Source of the DNA: UBA7446 sp024639165
GTDB taxonomy: Bacteria; Bacteroidota; Bacteroidia; Flavobacteriales; Flavobacteriaceae
Reading direction: 5' to 3'
NCBI GenBank assembly: GCA_024639165.1
Contig: JAHEIX010000004.1
Location: forward strand, 1-64,000
Length of the DNA: 64,000 bases
Shown here piece by piece: positions 1-8,838 of this stretch (position 1 is the first letter of the stretch; every line of letters begins with the position of its first letter). Made by a program: the position numbers and the translations under genes. The notes under the pieces are model-generated. The model was not told where the DNA came from, made no database searches, and worked only from the letters and a program-made list of their open reading frames with translations.

Positions 1-24
1 ACTGTGAATCTAAAAATCATTATT

Positions 25-1575
25 GTGAGTAAAGAACTAATTATTCGTTCGCGATCCTCTGCAGTTGATTTTGCCTTACTTAAAGACGGAAAGCTCGTTG
101 AGTTTCACAAAGAAATTGAAGATAATAAGTTTCACGTAGGTGATATTTTCTTAGCAAAAGTTAAAAAAACCCTATCCGGCCTAAATGCCGCATTTGTAAA
201 CGTAGGGTATGAAAAAGATGCGTTTTTACACTATCACGACCTCGGTCCAAAAGTGTCAACGCTGCTAAAATTTATCAAGCGTGCTAGTTCAGGAAAAGTG
301 AAAGACTTTTCTCTAAAGAACTATCCATTAGAGCCTGAAATTAGTAAAGATGGTGTCATTACTGACGCTGTTCAGGCCAATCAATCTCTACTTGTGCAAA
401 TTATCAAAGAACCTATTTCTACTAAAGGACCCCGTATCAGTTCGGAGTTGTCCTTGGCAGGTAGGTATTTGGTTTTGGTTCCTTTTTCAAGTCGTGTGTC
501 GATGTCGCAAAAAATATCGACCGGAGAAGAAAAGAACCGCTTAAAAAAGCTAGTTATGAGTATTAAGCCAAAAGGTTTTGGTGTCATTATCCGAACCGTG
601 GCTGAAGGCAAGAAAGTAGCTGAACTCGATAAAGATCTTGGAGATCTTTATGAACGTTGGGTTCAAATGTGTAGTAAAATCCAAAAAGCAGATTATCCCT
701 CTAGAGTATTGAGTGAGCTCAACAGAGCTTCTTCTATTTTGAGAGATATATTTGATGATGAATTTACTGGAATACACGTTGATGATCCCGAACTATTAAC
801 AGAAGTACAAGAATATTTGCAACAAATTGCTCCCGAAAGAGCCAGCATTGCAAAACTTTTCAAAAGTCAAGTGCCTATTTTTGAGCACTTTGGTATTGAA
901 CGTCAAATTAAGTCCTCGTTCGGAAGAACAGTTTCCATGAACAGAGGAGCTTATTTAATTGTCGAACATACCGAAGCCCTTCACGTTATTGATGTAAACA
1001 GTGGTAATCGATCCAATAAGGCTAAGAATCAAGAAGATACTGCCTTAGAAGTTAATATGATTGCTGCTACAGAAATAGCCCGGCAGTTACGCTTGCGTGA
1101 CATGGGAGGGATTATTGTCATTGATTTCATTGACATGATAAGACAAGAAAACAGAAAAAAGCTTTTTGAACACTTCCGCAAGGAAATGGAAAGCGACCGT
1201 GCCAAACACAAAATTTTGCCTCCAAGCAGAATTGGACTGATACAAATGACACGCCAGCGCGTCCGACCAGAGATGGATATCAAAACAAGCGAACCCAATC
1301 CAAATATCAATGGAGAGGTAGAAGCACCAATTGTTTTGATGGATAAAATAAAAGCTGACCTTGAAAAGATTTTAGCTAATCCGAAACACAAAAAGAAAAA
1401 AGTAGTGTTACACTTACACCCCTTTATCGCAGCCTATGTTGCCAAAGGTGTTAAGTCTGAACGCATGAAGTGGTACTTTGAGTACAACAAGTGGATAAAA
1501 GTTATTCCACGAGATGCGTACACGTATTTACACTACCGTTTCTTTGATGGAAAAGGAAAAGTGATCCACGTATAA
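25..1575 (+). CDS. rng: Ribonuclease E/G family endoribonuclease
   Basis: Single-strand-specific endoribonuclease expected to act in mRNA decay and rRNA processing in the cytoplasm. An S1 RNA-binding domain spans roughly residues 32-75 (FHVGDIFLAKV, then NAAFVNVGYEKDAFLHYHD). The catalytic DNase I-like region carries the metal-binding aspartates in DVNSG (about D323) and IDFIDM (about D367 and D370). The CPxC zinc-link motif of enterobacterial RNase E/G is not visible, which I believe is usual in Bacteroidota. Start: the GTG at 25 gives VSKELIIRS, matching the family N-terminus; a GTG at 4 is also in frame and the frame is open to the window edge. 516 residues from 25. A strong terminator follows directly. 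The family call is secure; the exact start is less so. Confidence 0.93.
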   Translation: MSKELIIRSRSSAVDFALLKDGKLVEFHKEIEDNKFHVGDIFLAKVKKTLSGLNAAFVNVGYEKDAFLHYHDLGPKVSTLLKFIKRASSGKVKDFSLKNYPLEPEISKDGVITDAVQANQSLLVQIIKEPISTKGPRISSELSLAGRYLVLVPFSSRVSMSQKISTGEEKNRLKKLVMSIKPKGFGVIIRTVAEGKKVAELDKDLGDLYERWVQMCSKIQKADYPSRVLSELNRASSILRDIFDDEFTGIHVDDPELLTEVQEYLQQIAPERASIAKLFKSQVPIFEHFGIERQIKSSFGRTVSMNRGAYLIVEHTEALHVIDVNSGNRSNKAKNQEDTALEVNMIAATEIARQLRLRDMGGIIVIDFIDMIRQENRKKLFEHFRKEMESDRAKHKILPPSRIGLIQMTRQRVRPEMDIKTSEPNPNINGEVEAPIVLMDKIKADLEKILANPKHKKKKVVLHLHPFIAAYVAKGVKSERMKWYFEYNKWIKVIPRDAYTYLHYRFFDGKGKVIHV

Positions 1576-1580
1576 AACAA

Positions 1581-1611
1581 AAAGCGGCCTTAGTGCCGCT
1601 TTTTTTATTTT
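1581..1611 (+). terminator. Rho-independent terminator of rng
   Basis: Perfect 8-bp stem AAAGCGGC/GCCGCTTT with a 6-nt loop, followed by TTTTATTTT, starting 6 nt after the rng stop. The T-tract runs into a -7-like box (TATTTTAG, 1606-1613) just before recX, so terminator and next promoter appear to overlap. Confidence 0.85.
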
Positions 1612-1618
1612 AGCCAAT

Positions 1619-2089
1619 ATGAAAACATATACGGTTGCCGAAGCATTGGATAAACTGCGTAACTACTGTGCCTATCAAGAGCGCTGCCATAAGGACGTAA
1701 AAGATAAGTTGCGCACGATGGGAATGATTTCCCAAGCAACCGACCAAATTATTGGCACCTTGGTTTCTGAAAATTACGTAAATGAAACCCGCTTTGCACA
1801 ACAGTTCACCAGTGGGAAATTCTCTATTAAGCACTGGGGGAAAATGCGTATTAAAAGAGAGCTTAAGATGAGAGGCGTCTCTGATTATGACATCAACAGA
1901 GCCATAAAAACTATTGAGGCAGGTGCCTATCTTGAAAAACTACATGCCTTGAGCGATAAAAGATGGCAGCAGTTGGATGGGTATGGTGCGCAAATCAAAA
2001 AACAAAAACTATTTCAATACCTCGCCTATCGTGGATGGGAAACGGATTTAATCTACCAGCAAATCAATCGGCTTAGTAGTGGTGACTAG
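1619..2089 (+). CDS. recX: Regulatory protein RecX
   Basis: Small helical protein of the RecX family, a modulator of RecA filaments in recombination and SOS repair. The 156 residues contain the family pattern: ALDKLRNYCAYQERCHKDV near the N-terminus, then NYVNETRFAQQF and the KWGK-like segment HWGKMRIKRELKMRGV, built from three-helix repeats. The ATG at 1619 lies 5 nt after a near-consensus -7 box (TATTTTAG), with rng terminated just upstream, so it probably has its own short or absent leader. Its stop is TAG at 2087-2089, inside a CTAG palindrome that also supplies the stop of the facing TonB receptor. recA is not in the window. Confidence 0.88.
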   Translation: MKTYTVAEALDKLRNYCAYQERCHKDVKDKLRTMGMISQATDQIIGTLVSENYVNETRFAQQFTSGKFSIKHWGKMRIKRELKMRGVSDYDINRAIKTIEAGAYLEKLHALSDKRWQQLDGYGAQIKKQKLFQYLAYRGWETDLIYQQINRLSSGD

Positions 2090-3876
2090 AGTGCGTAACG
2101 TAGTGAAACCATACCGTGTGCGCCAGGCATTGGGATAAGATTCTCATAGTAATCCGCATCAAACAAATTGCGTCCTTGCAACTGAATCGTAAGCTTATCC
2201 ATAACGTATTCCAATTGTGCATTAAGCACTTTGAAATGCCCGCCTAAAGGCCTTGTAGCGTAGCGGTAAGAAAACGAAGTTGATAATTTGGACGATAGCC
2301 TATTTAGAAACTGCAAATTAATGTTATGCTTAAGTGAGTTGAGCGCATACCTTGAATTTACCGTTTTTGTATAATCGTCATGGATGTAGCCATATGAAAC
2401 AACAAGCGTTTGGCGCTGCTTGCCAATAGTGTAGTGATAGGAACTGTTAAGCTCTCCTCCAGTTGTAGTAACGTCGTGTATGTTGGAAGCCAACCACTGT
2501 GAATCTCCAACGGTTACTTCAACATAATCAATCAAATTCTCGCTATTGCGTTGAAACAAAGCGGCCTCAAGCTCCCAACTAGACGTGTTGTACCTAAAGC
2601 TCAATTCATGACTTAGGGCTTTTTCTGGCTTCAAATCTGCATTGCCCAAGGCAGTTGGTCCGTTGTAATACAAATCTGTGTAGGTGGGAACGCGATAGGT
2701 ATATCCCGTATTGAAAACAAGTTTAGCTTTCTCATTTAATTTGAACCCAAGGTCTAGCCCAGGATAGAAAAAGGTGTCTACGTCTGAAAAATGGCTTAAA
2801 GCAAAGCCTGGCGTTAAGCTAAAATTATCCAACTTGATACGGTGCTCAAAAAAGAAATGAGCAATAGTACGGCTGTGTGCGCCTAGATTGTTGGATTGCA
2901 GAGAAACACTTGATAATTCGACGCCAAACCCACTGAAGTTGCCGTTGTTATGTGTCAATTTGGTGTCTACAGAAAACCCAATTTTAGTATTGATGTGCAT
3001 GTTTCGGTATGCACTTGGATTGTTTCGGATCAAAATATATTCATCCTGCCCTCGTTTCCAAAAAATTCTAGGTGTCCAAACGGCTTTTTCAGATGCAAAT
3101 GTAGTTGTTAGAGCAACCAAACTGCTTTGAGTCTCTTCATATTGATCTTCATAGCTAGCATACCCATAAAATCCATTAGCTCCAAATTTGCGTTCGTTGA
3201 ACATGGTAAGCAACTTTAGGTTTTTTGAAGCGCCAAAAGCACTGTGAGTAAAAAAATGAAGATTATCCAAATCGGTATTGTGACGATAGCCTTCGCTGCT
3301 TAATCTAGAAAAATGAATAACATGCTGTTGGTTCTCACTGTAATCTTGGGCAGTAGCGCCTAGATGAGTGGTATGAAAACTACCTTGGCGTGCGCTAAGG
3401 GTCGCCCCTTTTTTGCCTTCTTTTTTGGTAACAATATTGATGGCTCCAGTCAATGCGTTCTGCCCATAAATTCGAGCAGCTGGACCTTTAACTATTTCAA
3501 TTCTTTCAATTACTTCCAACGGTAAAGCGCTATTCAGCGTGTGATGCCCTGTTTGGGGATCGTCAACACGGATACCGTCAATCAGCAATAAAACTTGATC
3601 AAAAGTACCACCCCGAAGGTATACATCGGCTTGCGCACCCTCAATACCCTGTCTACGAATATCAATCCCGGCCTGAAAACGAAGTAAATCTACAAGATTG
3701 GAAACAGGTGTGTCAGCAATTTGGTCTGCTGTAATAACGGTAACAGATTTTGAATCATCAGAAAAAAGCACATCAAGACGTGGTGAAGAAACAACAACCT
3801 CGTCTAGTGGAGTTTGGGCTAAAGATGAAAATACTACGACTGTTGCTACTAAAGCACTAAAATAGACCCGATTCAT
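2086..3876 (-). CDS. TonB-dependent outer-membrane receptor, BtuB-like
   Basis: Outer-membrane active transporter of 596 residues with signal peptide MNRVYFSALVATVVVFSSLAQ. A TonB-box-like LDEVVV follows, then a plug domain (about 25-140) with ITADQI, LLRFQAGIDIRRQG, DVYLRGGTFDQVLLLIDGIRV and IEIVKGPAARIYGQNALTGAINIVTK, and then a 22-strand-type barrel ending in an aromatic-rich strand (MVSLRYAL). Plug sequence and short length without a carboxypeptidase-like N-terminal domain resemble the BtuB/cobalamin and siderophore group; the substrate cannot be read from sequence. No cobalamin riboswitch fits in the 45-bp gap to atpC. It lies downstream of atpC on the same strand and may share its transcript. 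Its stop overlaps recX by 4 bp. Confidence 0.88.
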   Translation of the reverse strand: MNRVYFSALVATVVVFSSLAQTPLDEVVVSSPRLDVLFSDDSKSVTVITADQIADTPVSNLVDLLRFQAGIDIRRQGIEGAQADVYLRGGTFDQVLLLIDGIRVDDPQTGHHTLNSALPLEVIERIEIVKGPAARIYGQNALTGAINIVTKKEGKKGATLSARQGSFHTTHLGATAQDYSENQQHVIHFSRLSSEGYRHNTDLDNLHFFTHSAFGASKNLKLLTMFNERKFGANGFYGYASYEDQYEETQSSLVALTTTFASEKAVWTPRIFWKRGQDEYILIRNNPSAYRNMHINTKIGFSVDTKLTHNNGNFSGFGVELSSVSLQSNNLGAHSRTIAHFFFEHRIKLDNFSLTPGFALSHFSDVDTFFYPGLDLGFKLNEKAKLVFNTGYTYRVPTYTDLYYNGPTALGNADLKPEKALSHELSFRYNTSSWELEAALFQRNSENLIDYVEVTVGDSQWLASNIHDVTTTGGELNSSYHYTIGKQRQTLVVSYGYIHDDYTKTVNSRYALNSLKHNINLQFLNRLSSKLSTSFSYRYATRPLGGHFKVLNAQLEYVMDKLTIQLQGRNLFDADYYENLIPMPGAHGMVSLRYAL

Positions 3877-3921
3877 AGTTTAGTTTTAAAAGTTAGTTGA
3901 CGCGTAACGAAAACTTACGAA

Positions 3922-4200
3922 TCAATCCACAAACAAAATGGCCTTGTTTTTGCTCATTTCAAATGTGCCTCCATTGGATAGGGCTACAATGGTGTCGTTC
4001 CCCTTTTTTGTAAAAAGGGATTTGAATGCATCTGCCACATCAATATTTCCTTCAATTTTGGCCTCACCAACAGTAAGGGAAGAAACTATGGCAGCATGGT
4101 TGTTTAATACTTGAAAAGATCCTTGTACGCCAGGAACGGAAACGGCGTTAACCTCTCCTTGGAATAATGTGGCTTCAGGACTGACAATTTCTAAATACAT
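3922..4200 (-). CDS. atpC: ATP synthase F1 subunit epsilon (short form)
   Basis: Central-stalk subunit coupling F1 rotation to the c-ring. The 92 residues are only the N-terminal beta-sandwich: MYLEIVSPEATLFQGEV at the start, VPGVQGSFQVLNNHAAIVS in the middle. The C-terminal two-helix inhibitory domain of the roughly 135-residue enterobacterial protein is absent, as I recall for this phylum, so the usual epsilon-type self-inhibition is probably lacking. It starts 8 bp after the atpD stop, so the two are surely cotranscribed. The other ATP synthase genes are not in the window. Confidence 0.93.
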   Translation of the reverse strand: MYLEIVSPEATLFQGEVNAVSVPGVQGSFQVLNNHAAIVSSLTVGEAKIEGNIDVADAFKSLFTKKGNDTIVALSNGGTFEMSKNKAILFVD

Positions 4201-4208
4201 AGCTGTTG

Positions 4209-5726
4209 TTATGCGTTGGCTTCAGCGAGCATTTTTTCACCCGCCTCAATGGCTTCCTCGATAGTACCCTTAAGGTTAAACGCTGCTTCTGGCAGGTGGT
4301 CTAACTCACCGTCCATGATCATGTTAAATCCTTTGATGGTGTCTTTGATATCTACCAATACTCCAGGAATACCCGTAAACTGCTCTGCTACGTGGAAAGG
4401 CTGTGATAAGAAACGTTGTACACGTCTTGCTCTTGACACAGCTAACTTATCTTCTTCAGAAAGTTCTTCCATACCTAGAATGGCAATAATATCTTGTAAT
4501 TCTTTATAACGCTGCAATAGCTCCTTAACGCGTTGCGCACAGTTGTAGTGCTCATCTCCTAGGATTTCAGCTGTTAAGATTCGAGAAGTAGAGTCTAATG
4601 GGTCTACTGCTGGATAAATCCCTAGCTCTGCAATTTTACGTGACAATACGGTTGTAGCATCTAAGTGCGCAAAGGTTGTTGCCGGTGCAGGATCCGTAAG
4701 GTCATCTGCAGGTACGTAAACCGCCTGTACAGATGTAATCGAACCTTTTTTGGTAGAAGTAATACGTTCTTGCATGGCACCCATTTCAGTTGCTAGCGTA
4801 GGTTGATATCCTACCGCAGAGGGCATACGACCAAGAAGGGCCGAAACCTCTGAACCTGCTTGTGTAAATCGGAAAATGTTATCTACAAAGAAAAGAACGT
4901 CTTTTCCTTGATCAGAACCTGCGCCATCACGGAAATATTCCGCAACTGTAAGACCAGAAAGTGCTACACGAGCACGTGCTCCTGGGGGTTCATTCATTTG
5001 TCCGAAAACAAACGTTGCTTTAGATTCTTTCATGGCTTCCTTGTCAATTTTAGACAAGTCCCAACCACCTGCTTCCATAGATTCCATGAATTCGTCTCCG
5101 TATTTGATAATACCAGACTCCAACATTTCACGAAGCAAATCGTTTCCTTCACGGGTGCGTTCGCCTACTCCAGCAAACACAGATAGTCCTCCGTGTCCTT
5201 TTGCAATATTGTTAATCAGTTCTTGGATAAGTACAGTTTTACCAACACCAGCACCACCGAATAGTCCAATTTTACCTCCTTTGGCGTAAGGCTCAATGAG
5301 ATCAATTACTTTAATTCCCGTAAACAAAACCTCTGCTGAGGTAGAAAGTTCATCAAAGGCAGGTGCCTCACGGTGAATAGGAAGGCCGTCTTTGCCTGTT
5401 TTAGGTAAATCGCCAATACCGTCAATGGCATCACCAATTACGTTAAATAAACGTCCGTATACATCTTCGCCAATCGGCATTTGGATAGGGTTTCCAGTAG
5501 CCACCACTTTTGCGCCACGCTCAAGTCCATCTGTTGAATCCATCGAAATGGCACGTACTTGATCTTCCCCAATATGGGATTGTACCTCTAAGACTAGCAT
5601 AGAGCCGTCTGTTTTTTGGATTTCTAACGAATCGTAAATGTTGGGTAGTGTAGTTGTTGCGGTATCAAAAGATACGTCTACTACTGGTCCGATGACTTGG
5701 GAAACATTGCCTGTGCTCTGTGACAT
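4209..5726 (-). CDS. atpD: ATP synthase F1 subunit beta
   Basis: Catalytic subunit of F1-ATPase at the inner-membrane cytoplasmic face. From ATG 5726 the product is 505 residues: N-terminal barrel GNVSQVIGPVVDVSF, Walker A GGAGVGKT at 157-164, GERTREGNDLL, Walker B-type DVLFFVDNIFRFTQAGSEVSALLGRMPS (split over the nucleotide site), and a variant DELSEED loop reading EELSEED. An insert of about 20 residues (near FMESMEAGGWDLSKI) follows the GERTREGND motif. In-frame ATGs exist at 5753 and 5819, but a -7 box at 5776-5783 lies downstream of 5819 and 5726 fits family N-termini. atpD-atpC separate from atpBEFHAG is normal for Bacteroidota. Confidence 0.96.
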   Translation of the reverse strand: MSQSTGNVSQVIGPVVDVSFDTATTTLPNIYDSLEIQKTDGSMLVLEVQSHIGEDQVRAISMDSTDGLERGAKVVATGNPIQMPIGEDVYGRLFNVIGDAIDGIGDLPKTGKDGLPIHREAPAFDELSTSAEVLFTGIKVIDLIEPYAKGGKIGLFGGAGVGKTVLIQELINNIAKGHGGLSVFAGVGERTREGNDLLREMLESGIIKYGDEFMESMEAGGWDLSKIDKEAMKESKATFVFGQMNEPPGARARVALSGLTVAEYFRDGAGSDQGKDVLFFVDNIFRFTQAGSEVSALLGRMPSAVGYQPTLATEMGAMQERITSTKKGSITSVQAVYVPADDLTDPAPATTFAHLDATTVLSRKIAELGIYPAVDPLDSTSRILTAEILGDEHYNCAQRVKELLQRYKELQDIIAILGMEELSEEDKLAVSRARRVQRFLSQPFHVAEQFTGIPGVLVDIKDTIKGFNMIMDGELDHLPEAAFNLKGTIEEAIEAGEKMLAEANA

Positions 5727-5775
5727 ACTTGAAGAATTGATTTTAATGGGCATATATCGCCCATAATTTTGAGTG

Positions 5776-5783
5776 CAAATATA
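5776..5783 (-). promoter_or_regulatory. Putative -7 promoter element of atpD-atpC
   Basis: On the minus strand this reads TATATTTG, a perfect match to the Bacteroidota -7 consensus TAnnTTTG. I see no TTG at the expected -33 spacing. It would place transcription start near 5770 and a leader of about 45 nt before ATG 5726. Confidence 0.5.
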
Positions 5784-5819
5784 GTAGAAAATATATGTTT
5801 TATTGAGCCGTAAGGGCAA

Positions 5820-5847
5820 AAAAAAGAGCCCAATTGGGCTCTTTTTT
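5820..5847 (-). terminator. Terminator after the large TonB-dependent receptor
   Basis: The palindrome GAGCCCAATTGGGCTC (5826-5841) is flanked by an A-run and a T-run on either side, so it can terminate in both directions. It sits 20 bp past the stop of the 5867-8755 receptor, separating it from atpD. Confidence 0.85.
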
Positions 5848-5866
5848 AATAATCAATTTATTTACA

Positions 5867-8755
5867 CTATAAACTCATTTTGAGAGCAGCGTAATACGTT
5901 GTTCCAACAAGACCTGATCCTGGGATTGCGATGTAATTTTCTCCACCGATATTGTTACCACCAATTTCAATAATTGAATTTAGGCTTTTCATTGCAATAG
6001 ATAATTTTGCATCGAAAACAACATTCTCAGGAACATCTGTGTTAAAGAAAGAAGACTCATAGTAATATTCAGAGTTGTATCTTCCGTTAGCGCTGATGTT
6101 TACTATCTCATCTACCTCGTAGTTAAGACCAGCCTTTACACGGTGTTCAGGCGTGTTCCAAGACATATTAACCTCAACAATTGGGTCTGGCGTATAATCT
6201 AAGTCATTGTACTCATAAACAAGATTAGCAGTCAACGAAGGCGATAGTGTTTTAATCGCTTCAAAACTTAGGCCGTATGCAGAGAAATCGTTGTCTATAT
6301 TTGAATCCACTTGGAATTCAAAGAAATTTCCTCCTGCCATGGCAGCTGCGGGTGTGGTGTAAGTGGCATCAACTAAGGGAGTGTAAACATAAACACCTGC
6401 AATTTTGTCCTTATATGCGTTGTAATACCCACTGATGTCGAAAGTAAAACCAGGAGAGTTGAAACGATATCCTAATTCAACCGTAGAAACTGTTTCGGCT
6501 TTGGCAAAATTTAGATCTGCTGCAGAATTATCCAACTGATTTAGTGAGTTTTCCATCACATAGTTACCAGTAAATGTGCCAGGATTACCATTACGCATAG
6601 CTACCGTTCTATTAAACCTATTTACACTTCCACGCTCATTACCTAAAATAAAGAAAGCACCATTATTCAGTCCAATAAATTTATCTTGGTTGGTTGGGTT
6701 TCTAAATCCAGTTTGAGCTGTTATACGTAAGTTTTGGTTTTCAGAAAGATTAACGAGGAAACCTAACCTTGGGGTGAAGTTACCGTCATCTAAAACGCTT
6801 TGTTTGTCATAACGAACAGAGGCAGTCATCGAAACCTTTTCATCTAATAAATCGGATTTCAACTGTGCGTAAGCACCGTATTCGCTATATTCAATAGGCG
6901 CATCATAATCTGTATACAACGTACCGCCAGTAGCTAATTCGTAGTTTCTTAAAGAAGCTCCTACTATTAAATTGCCAAAGTCAAATTTATCCCCAAAATC
7001 ATAGTCTACTTCATAGTTGAAAATTTTAGAAACATCTTGTACCAATGATCCTCTACCAATTTCTAAAGGGTTACTTCTAGAAGAAGCAAGCGCTTCATTA
7101 AAAGCAGCTGTTCCAGGAACAAGCATATTTGCATTTGCAGCAGCACGCGCAGCCATGTGAAAAGGAGTCGTGTCACCATAAAGGTCAGAAATACTCAATG
7201 AAGCAAGGTCGCTTGCTGGTCTTAGGCCAGCTAATACTTCACCATAAACTCCAGTAATATGATCTTGAATTTGACCCATAACACCCAACAGGGCTTGTGC
7301 AGGAGGAATACCTCTTGACAAGGCTATACCGCCAAGGTATGTTTGAAGGTAAGTACCTCCCCATCCGTTTAATAAACCGCCAGGTTGCGCATTTGCTACA
7401 TTTACAGCATCAAGTTGACTAACTGATGTATTGCCTGCATCTTCGTGGGTATAGAAAAACTTGGCTTTTAAACCGCCACTCTTAAGTTCAACTTTGTGTT
7501 GTTGTACAAGGACTTCGTCTAGACTATACACCGTTGCACCTGTATATAATGGTGCTTTACCTGTACCGATTAAAGACTGAACACTAATTTCCGTATCACT
7601 ATTAGGTCGATAATGAATAGCAAAGTTACCTTTGGTGTTGTAGGTATCGTTACCTATCAAGTCTACTAATTTGTATCCAGTTGTAAGTGTAGTATCAAAA
7701 TAGTTAGGAGCTAGAGCAGATAACTGCAAAAGCCCTGGTGCTAAAGCTGCAGGAGTAGCCGGGTTAGCTGCAATTGCGCCAAACCATTGTGGTGAGGTCA
7801 ATGCTTGCTCTCCTTCAACATTTACAGCGTTGTAATCAGGGTTGTTAATGCTGTATCCTTCAATAATATTTCTGTTTTCAGTATGTCTATAATCTTCAGC
7901 TGCCCATTCTGTACCCCATTTGTGAGATACTGTGGCTTTTATTGCCAATTTATCGTTGATCTTACCGCCCATACGGATAGCAAAATCTTCAAACATATTA
8001 ATACCGGCGGCATCTTGTTCTGTCTGACCTCTTCGGTATGAAATATCAATACCTTCGTGATCAAATGGGTTTTTACTGTTGATAAACACAATTCCTTTAT
8101 ATGCATCAGCACCATAAAGCGCAGAAGCAGCACCAGGAAGAATCTCAACGCTTTGCACATCGATATCGTGTAGTCCAATTAAGTTACCTACACCAAACCC
8201 AAATACAGGTGCTTGGTTGTTCATACCATCAACAAGCGTTACAAGACCTTCATTGTAGATGTCTGTAAAACCTCTAAGGCTAATTTGGCTAAAAACAAGA
8301 CCTGCTTCTAATACATTAACGGATTTGAGGTTAGCCAAACCATTAAAGTAATCTGCAGATGGCGTAGCTTGAATGTCTCTAGTGCTAAACTTCTCAACTG
8401 TTACAGGAGATTCAAATAAGCGTTGTGCAATACGTGATGCAGAAACTACAATCTCATCAAGTTCTGTTGAAGACGCTCCAAGCGAAATGTTTAAGGCTTG
8501 GGCGGCAGATGATACTGTTACTGTTTTTGTTTCCAAACCAACACTCGAAACCGTAATGGTGAAAGGAGGTGTTTGGGAGGTGTTTAACGTAAAATTACCG
8601 TCAAAGTCAGTTACCGTACCGGTATTACTGTCTAAGACAACACTTGCTCCAGGAACAGGCTGACCGTTATTATCGGCAACTGTACCTGATATTTGTGTTT
8701 GGGCTACAACTGCTGTTGAAAAACAAAGCAGCATAACTTGAAGTAAAAATTTCAT
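5867..8755 (-). CDS. TonB-dependent receptor with carboxypeptidase-like regulatory domain
   Basis: Large outer-membrane receptor of 962 residues. Signal peptide MKFLLQVMLLCFSTAVVA; a carboxypeptidase-regulatory-like beta-sandwich at about 20-95 (ISGTVADNNGQPVPGASVVL, TVTDFDGNFTL), typical of Bacteroidota receptors; a TonB-box/plug region from about 98 (LDEIVVSASR) with SLRGFTDIYNEGLVTLVDG and EILPGAASALYGADAYKGIVFI; then a long barrel ending in AALKMSL. It is shorter than most SusC proteins and has no SusD partner next to it, so I do not call it SusC. Substrate unknown. Own terminator downstream; the ExbBD operon and an outer-membrane barrel gene lie upstream on the same strand. Confidence 0.9.
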   Translation of the reverse strand: MKFLLQVMLLCFSTAVVAQTQISGTVADNNGQPVPGASVVLDSNTGTVTDFDGNFTLNTSQTPPFTITVSSVGLETKTVTVSSAAQALNISLGASSTELDEIVVSASRIAQRLFESPVTVEKFSTRDIQATPSADYFNGLANLKSVNVLEAGLVFSQISLRGFTDIYNEGLVTLVDGMNNQAPVFGFGVGNLIGLHDIDVQSVEILPGAASALYGADAYKGIVFINSKNPFDHEGIDISYRRGQTEQDAAGINMFEDFAIRMGGKINDKLAIKATVSHKWGTEWAAEDYRHTENRNIIEGYSINNPDYNAVNVEGEQALTSPQWFGAIAANPATPAALAPGLLQLSALAPNYFDTTLTTGYKLVDLIGNDTYNTKGNFAIHYRPNSDTEISVQSLIGTGKAPLYTGATVYSLDEVLVQQHKVELKSGGLKAKFFYTHEDAGNTSVSQLDAVNVANAQPGGLLNGWGGTYLQTYLGGIALSRGIPPAQALLGVMGQIQDHITGVYGEVLAGLRPASDLASLSISDLYGDTTPFHMAARAAANANMLVPGTAAFNEALASSRSNPLEIGRGSLVQDVSKIFNYEVDYDFGDKFDFGNLIVGASLRNYELATGGTLYTDYDAPIEYSEYGAYAQLKSDLLDEKVSMTASVRYDKQSVLDDGNFTPRLGFLVNLSENQNLRITAQTGFRNPTNQDKFIGLNNGAFFILGNERGSVNRFNRTVAMRNGNPGTFTGNYVMENSLNQLDNSAADLNFAKAETVSTVELGYRFNSPGFTFDISGYYNAYKDKIAGVYVYTPLVDATYTTPAAAMAGGNFFEFQVDSNIDNDFSAYGLSFEAIKTLSPSLTANLVYEYNDLDYTPDPIVEVNMSWNTPEHRVKAGLNYEVDEIVNISANGRYNSEYYYESSFFNTDVPENVVFDAKLSIAMKSLNSIIEIGGNNIGGENYIAIPGSGLVGTTYYAALKMSL

Positions 8756-8838
8756 AGTTATAGTTTTAATTGTTATGTCGGTAAAGATATCGTTTTTTTT
8801 AATTCCTGTCTAAAAAGAAATTTTGACTAATTATTTTA

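Noticed and set aside
3877..3921. Cobalamin riboswitch before the BtuB-like receptor
   Set aside because: Only 45 bp separate it from atpC, far too short for the riboswitch, and no B12-box sequence is seen.
5727..5819. N-terminal extension of atpD to 5819
   Set aside because: The added residues do not resemble AtpD and would start upstream of the predicted promoter.
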